This document shows positions 32,881 to 35,816 of a stretch of DNA of 35,816 nt, in pieces. The notes under the pieces are model-generated. The model made no database searches. It saw only the letters and a list, made by a program, of their open reading frames with translations, and had not been told where the DNA came from. Position numbers and translations under genes: made by a program. Origin of the DNA: a virus; the IMG/VR virus record IMGVR_UViG_3300025131_004155, positions 1 through 35,816 of that record. The stretch is one strand, 5' to 3'. Every line of letters starts with the position of its first letter. Position 1 is the stretch's first letter.

Positions 32881-33986
32881 ACGTAAAATCTCTCAATCTG
32901 TGGTAATAAGTCTTTCTTGACCTGTTCTGGTGTCATATCTCCGATGTCCGCACCGGAAATATCTAGTACTTCTACATTATACAAGTTAGACAACTCTTCT
33001 ATAATAGGCTCAGCACCTAAAGAACCAGCGTCGTCATTGTCAAGGGCCAATAAGATATTCATTGCCCCGCATCTATTTAGGGAGTCTAGTTGACCGTCAT
33101 TCAAGGCTATTCCAAACAATCCCAGACTATTATGGATGCCTGCTTCTTCAAGTCTCCACACATTACCAGGGCTTTCTACTAGTACAGCACACTTAGTCTC
33201 TAGGATATGCCTTTTGGCATACCAGTAATTATACAGCCACTCCTCTGCCGCAAACTGATAACTATGCTTCCACTTGGAATACCTACGAACCTCATCGGGT
33301 AGAGGGCATGGTCTGTTAGGGTCATGGAAACCCCCACAGTCACCACACTTCTCAAATATACTGCGCCCAGTGCAGCCAACCATAAACTTATGGTCGTCAT
33401 CGTAAATCGGTGTTACACACCTCTTATACATTGGCTTCTTAGGATTGTTGCAGAAGGAAACATCATACTTATCGAGGATTTTCTTTGAATAGTTTCGGTC
33501 GATGTAGTATGTTGGCTCAACTATAAACTTCCTTACTGTAGCCCTGGGTATCTTATTTTTAATATTTTGTTTCTTGGCGTAGAATCTATTAGTATGGTCG
33601 CCGGAGCGGGACTTTTCAACCTTGCTCAGGTCAACAGAGAACTTGTCTAGGTCACTACCGAGAAAGCCTGTGATGAACTTGATAGTGTCGTGAAAACTAT
33701 ACATTTCGTCACCAGGAGACTCCCAGTTCAACTCTCTGTTGGACAGGACACCTCGTATAAACCCTACTATAGTAGGCTTAAATCGTTCGTGACAGGAATG
33801 TGAGCGACACTTCCAGTTGCCCACCATACTGTTACCCTCATAGAACAAGTTAAGGGCATTGTCTCTATCACCACCGTGAACTGGACAACACCCTACATAC
33901 TTCCTCTTCTCTCGTCTGAGAGTAACGCCCAATACATCAAACAACTCATCTATTCGCTCGACAAGTTCTTCACCCATCGCTGCCAT
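32877..33986 (-). CDS. DnaG-type DNA primase, 369 aa
   Basis: I start at ATG 33986, just after AGGAG. The longer start at 34046 would overlap the helicase gene by 35 bases; ATG 33977 is the alternative. Near the N-terminus is a CHC2-type zinc finger: CCPVHGGDRDN (C-x2-H type) then NWKCRSHSCHE with two more Cys. The middle contains further Cys-rich GCTGRSIFEKCGDCGGF, a possible second metal site. The TOPRIM domain holds AVLVESPGNVWRL and ILLALDNDDAGS. It primes the phage helicase and polymerase encoded beside it. Compared with cellular DnaG it lacks the long C-terminal helicase-binding domain. Confidence 0.88.
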   Translation of the reverse strand: MAAMGEELVERIDELFDVLGVTLRREKRKYVGCCPVHGGDRDNALNLFYEGNSMVGNWKCRSHSCHERFKPTIVGFIRGVLSNRELNWESPGDEMYSFHDTIKFITGFLGSDLDKFSVDLSKVEKSRSGDHTNRFYAKKQNIKNKIPRATVRKFIVEPTYYIDRNYSKKILDKYDVSFCNNPKKPMYKRCVTPIYDDDHKFMVGCTGRSIFEKCGDCGGFHDPNRPCPLPDEVRRYSKWKHSYQFAAEEWLYNYWYAKRHILETKCAVLVESPGNVWRLEEAGIHNSLGLFGIALNDGQLDSLNRCGAMNILLALDNDDAGSLGAEPIIEELSNLYNVEVLDISGADIGDMTPEQVKKDLLPQIERFYV

Positions 33987-34011
33987 TTTCTCCTGCCCGA
34001 CATGATTATAA

Positions 34012-35457
34012 TTAGTCGAATGGGATGTCTTCTCCATCTTCGCCATCTACATAACCCTCGTTTTCTTCTTTACGCTCAAGTTCAGTCTCAAATTTAGTTT
34101 TACCTTCTATGATTCTAGCGTTCTCACCAGTCATAGCACAGTTAATATAGTTTAAAAAATCCATTCCCTGACCATGACGACAGACAATAGGTTTTAGTTT
34201 TCGATTACCGTTTTCAATACCGTCTTCTTGTATCTCATCATTAGTCTTCATCTTGAATAGCGTGAAGTTAGAGCATAGCCAGATGATTCTGTCTGAACCA
34301 GCAGCAGCACTCGTGTCTTCCTTCTCCATACCAACACGGTTTGTTTGCATGAATGTCAAGAATGGTACTTGATAGCGGTGTGCAAAGTTATGCAAGCTAG
34401 TCATCATAAACCCAAGCATTTGGTACTCTTGCATCTCTTGAGAGATACCTGACGAGTCCATTAGCTTTAGGTAGTCATAAATAATAACACAGGGTTTGGC
34501 TGTGCCATCAGGATGTAGTCCAACAGTTTTCTTTAACCATCGCCTAATGATAGATAGTTGGTCTTCAAAAGGCTTGCCAGCAATAGACATGTAATCATAG
34601 GGAACCTTGGCAATTTCTTCACCTGCGTTTCTAACACGCATTCTAGATTCAGGGTCTTGTCCAAACTGCCCGCTTTCAATACTGTTAATGGTACAGCCAG
34701 ACACCATTGCGGCCAATCTGTTCTGGTGGTCTTCTTCTGTCATTTCAGTGTCAAGATTAAGAACAGGAACCCCACTCTTTGCTATGGCATAGCCCATATT
34801 ATCAGAGAGTAGTGTCTTACCTGTCTTAGGTCGAGCAGCAATAACATTAATAGTTGCAGGTCTAAGTCCACCACCAATAGCATTATCAAAGGCTGGAAAA
34901 CCAGTAGCAATACCAATCTGTTCAACGGGGTTATCAGCTAGGTGTTTGAGGTGGTCCATGATACTGGCACCAATTCTCTTGGGGCCATTCTCACTATCCT
35001 TCATCATAGATGAGAAATCAATCTCAGCCTTACCAATGATGGAAAGTACGCTCTCGTCACCTGTTACGTCTAATAGTTCTTCCTTGGCGAGGTCTAGCTG
35101 TCCTCTGACTACTCTAGCTACCTCTAATTTTCTACACTTAGCAGCAAACCTTCTCACTGAGTCAAGCTGAACTGGCATGTTCATAATACCAGATAGGTGC
35201 TTAGCCTCTTCTGACCTGTCAAAGTGGGCTCCAATACTTAAGTCTTGAGCCGCAGACAAAACCATAGGAACGTCAACATAGTCGTGTGACTGGTCCTTAA
35301 ATATTTGCTCCATGCATCGCCAAATCATCCTATTGCTATCAATAGTAAAGGTACTAGGTTGAATCATATCTGCTACATCCAACCAAGCATCGTCACCAAA
35401 CTTACATACTCCAGAAAGGATAGCTCTTTCTGCTGGGGCGTTTGATAGTATCGCCAT
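34012..35457 (-). CDS. Replicative DNA helicase, DnaB-like, 481 aa
   Basis: The N-terminal ~110 residues resemble the DnaB N-terminal domain (AERAILSGVCKF...). The RecA-like core has Walker A ARPKTGKT (208-215), LNLDTEMTEEDHQNRL, Walker B VIIYDYLKLMD and the TFMQTNRVGMEKEDTS region. It moves along ssDNA and unwinds the fork, in contact with the primase gene that follows. The final residues are unusual: an acidic tail EDGEDIPFD that copies the tip of SSB (see findings). SD AAGAGG lies seven bases before ATG 35457, inside the end of the preceding gene. Confidence 0.9.
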   Translation of the reverse strand: MAILSNAPAERAILSGVCKFGDDAWLDVADMIQPSTFTIDSNRMIWRCMEQIFKDQSHDYVDVPMVLSAAQDLSIGAHFDRSEEAKHLSGIMNMPVQLDSVRRFAAKCRKLEVARVVRGQLDLAKEELLDVTGDESVLSIIGKAEIDFSSMMKDSENGPKRIGASIMDHLKHLADNPVEQIGIATGFPAFDNAIGGGLRPATINVIAARPKTGKTLLSDNMGYAIAKSGVPVLNLDTEMTEEDHQNRLAAMVSGCTINSIESGQFGQDPESRMRVRNAGEEIAKVPYDYMSIAGKPFEDQLSIIRRWLKKTVGLHPDGTAKPCVIIYDYLKLMDSSGISQEMQEYQMLGFMMTSLHNFAHRYQVPFLTFMQTNRVGMEKEDTSAAAGSDRIIWLCSNFTLFKMKTNDEIQEDGIENGNRKLKPIVCRHGQGMDFLNYINCAMTGENARIIEGKTKFETELERKEENEGYVDGEDGEDIPFD

Positions 35458-35460
35458 TCA

Positions 35461-35816
35461 TTAACCTCTTCTTCCGCCTCTTGCTTCTTGAGAAGCGCAA
35501 TCATTACATTTATAAATTGGACCCTCGTCTGGGTCGTTATAAACCTCGTTAGGGGTCACATCAAATATCCAGTTACAAATCACACATGTCGCTTCAACAT
35601 AGGGGTTGTTGTTGCTTCCCATTCTAGGGGTTGGTCTGTTGTTTCCGCTTAGTTTTTGGTCTAGCTCAGAGTCTTGCTTGAACTGGTCATCATAACCAAA
35701 GTCTTCAAACTTATTGTGTCTCTGACCTGACGTATCAATAGCCTCACGCTTAGTAAAGGTCTTCCTTTTTTGTTGACCTTGACCCCTACGCTGAACTCCA
35801 TTGTTAGCGTTAGGAT
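35461..35816 (-). CDS. Zinc-ribbon protein upstream of the helicase (5' end outside window)
   Basis: An open reading frame enters from the right edge and ends at TAA 35461-35463, so only its last ~117 residues are present. It contains a CVICNW...YKCNDC zinc-ribbon (two C-x2-C pairs 26 residues apart) after a Gln/Asn/Arg-rich, low-complexity stretch. It ends with an Arg/Gly-rich tail (ARGGRRG) whose codons include the helicase's SD. It is likely an ssDNA or RNA-binding accessory factor, by composition only. No family recognised. Confidence 0.65.
   Translation of the reverse strand, partial: PNANNGVQRRGQGQQKRKTFTKREAIDTSGQRHNKFEDFGYDDQFKQDSELDQKLSGNNRPTPRMGSNNNPYVEATCVICNWIFDVTPNEVYNDPDEGPIYKCNDCASQEARGGRRG

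Noticed and set aside
33987-34046. Longer N-terminus for the primase starting at 34046
   Set aside because: It would overlap the helicase end by 35 bases, while AGGAG directly precedes ATG 33986; the first 20 residues carry no conserved motif.

Overview
The window is a dense, almost gap-free stretch of a tailed double-stranded DNA bacteriophage genome (Caudoviricetes). The evidence is a tape-measure-like giant gene with tail proteins on the + strand, facing a phage-sized set of replication and recombination genes on the - strand. No integrase, repressor, lysis gene, tRNA, CRISPR array or insertion sequence is visible. The host cannot be named. Bacterial-type Pol III, DnaG, DnaB and SSB, and two near-perfect sigma-70-type promoters, indicate a bacterial host.

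Layout. (1) 3-14335, + strand: the 3' part of a tail tape-measure-like protein (open at the left edge) and three structural-type genes of 511, 1476 and 189 aa, the last two cysteine-rich. (2) 14336-14391: the convergent junction, with a terminator-like hairpin serving the - strand. (3) 14392-16371, - strand: a zinc-ribbon protein, a putative single-strand annealing protein and a probable free-standing homing endonuclease. (4) 16325-23779, - strand: a nine-gene glycosylation-type cassette. It holds GT4/GT-B-like transferases, a sugar-nucleotide-type nucleotidylyltransferase, two GT-A-like proteins and a half methyltransferase. (5) 23763-24712, - strand: a sigma-70-like factor and SSB behind a TTGACA-N17-TATAAT promoter. 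(6) 24806-30543, - strand: a replicative DNA polymerase III alpha subunit split into two genes. An acidic Cys-tailed protein and a DEDDh exonuclease lie between the halves, an HNH intein sits in the C-terminal half, and a DUF2493/SLOG protein heads the group behind a second consensus promoter. (7) 30612-35816, - strand: a RecB/Cas4-like nuclease, dNMP kinase, a receiver-like protein, DnaG-type primase, DnaB-type helicase and a zinc-ribbon protein running off the right edge.

The - strand genes mostly overlap by a few bases (ATGA, TAATG and 8-base overlaps), which implies long translationally coupled operons. Helicase, primase, the two-part polymerase, exonuclease, SSB, annealing protein and nucleases would form a largely self-sufficient replisome. 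The phage sigma-like factor could retarget host RNA polymerase, and the glycosylation cassette shares the ssb-sigma transcription unit.

The most notable items are the split polymerase with its intervening genes and intein, an SSB-like acidic tail on the helicase, the cassette of partly degenerate glycosyltransferases, a receiver-like protein with an altered active-site motif, and the matched pair of strong promoters.
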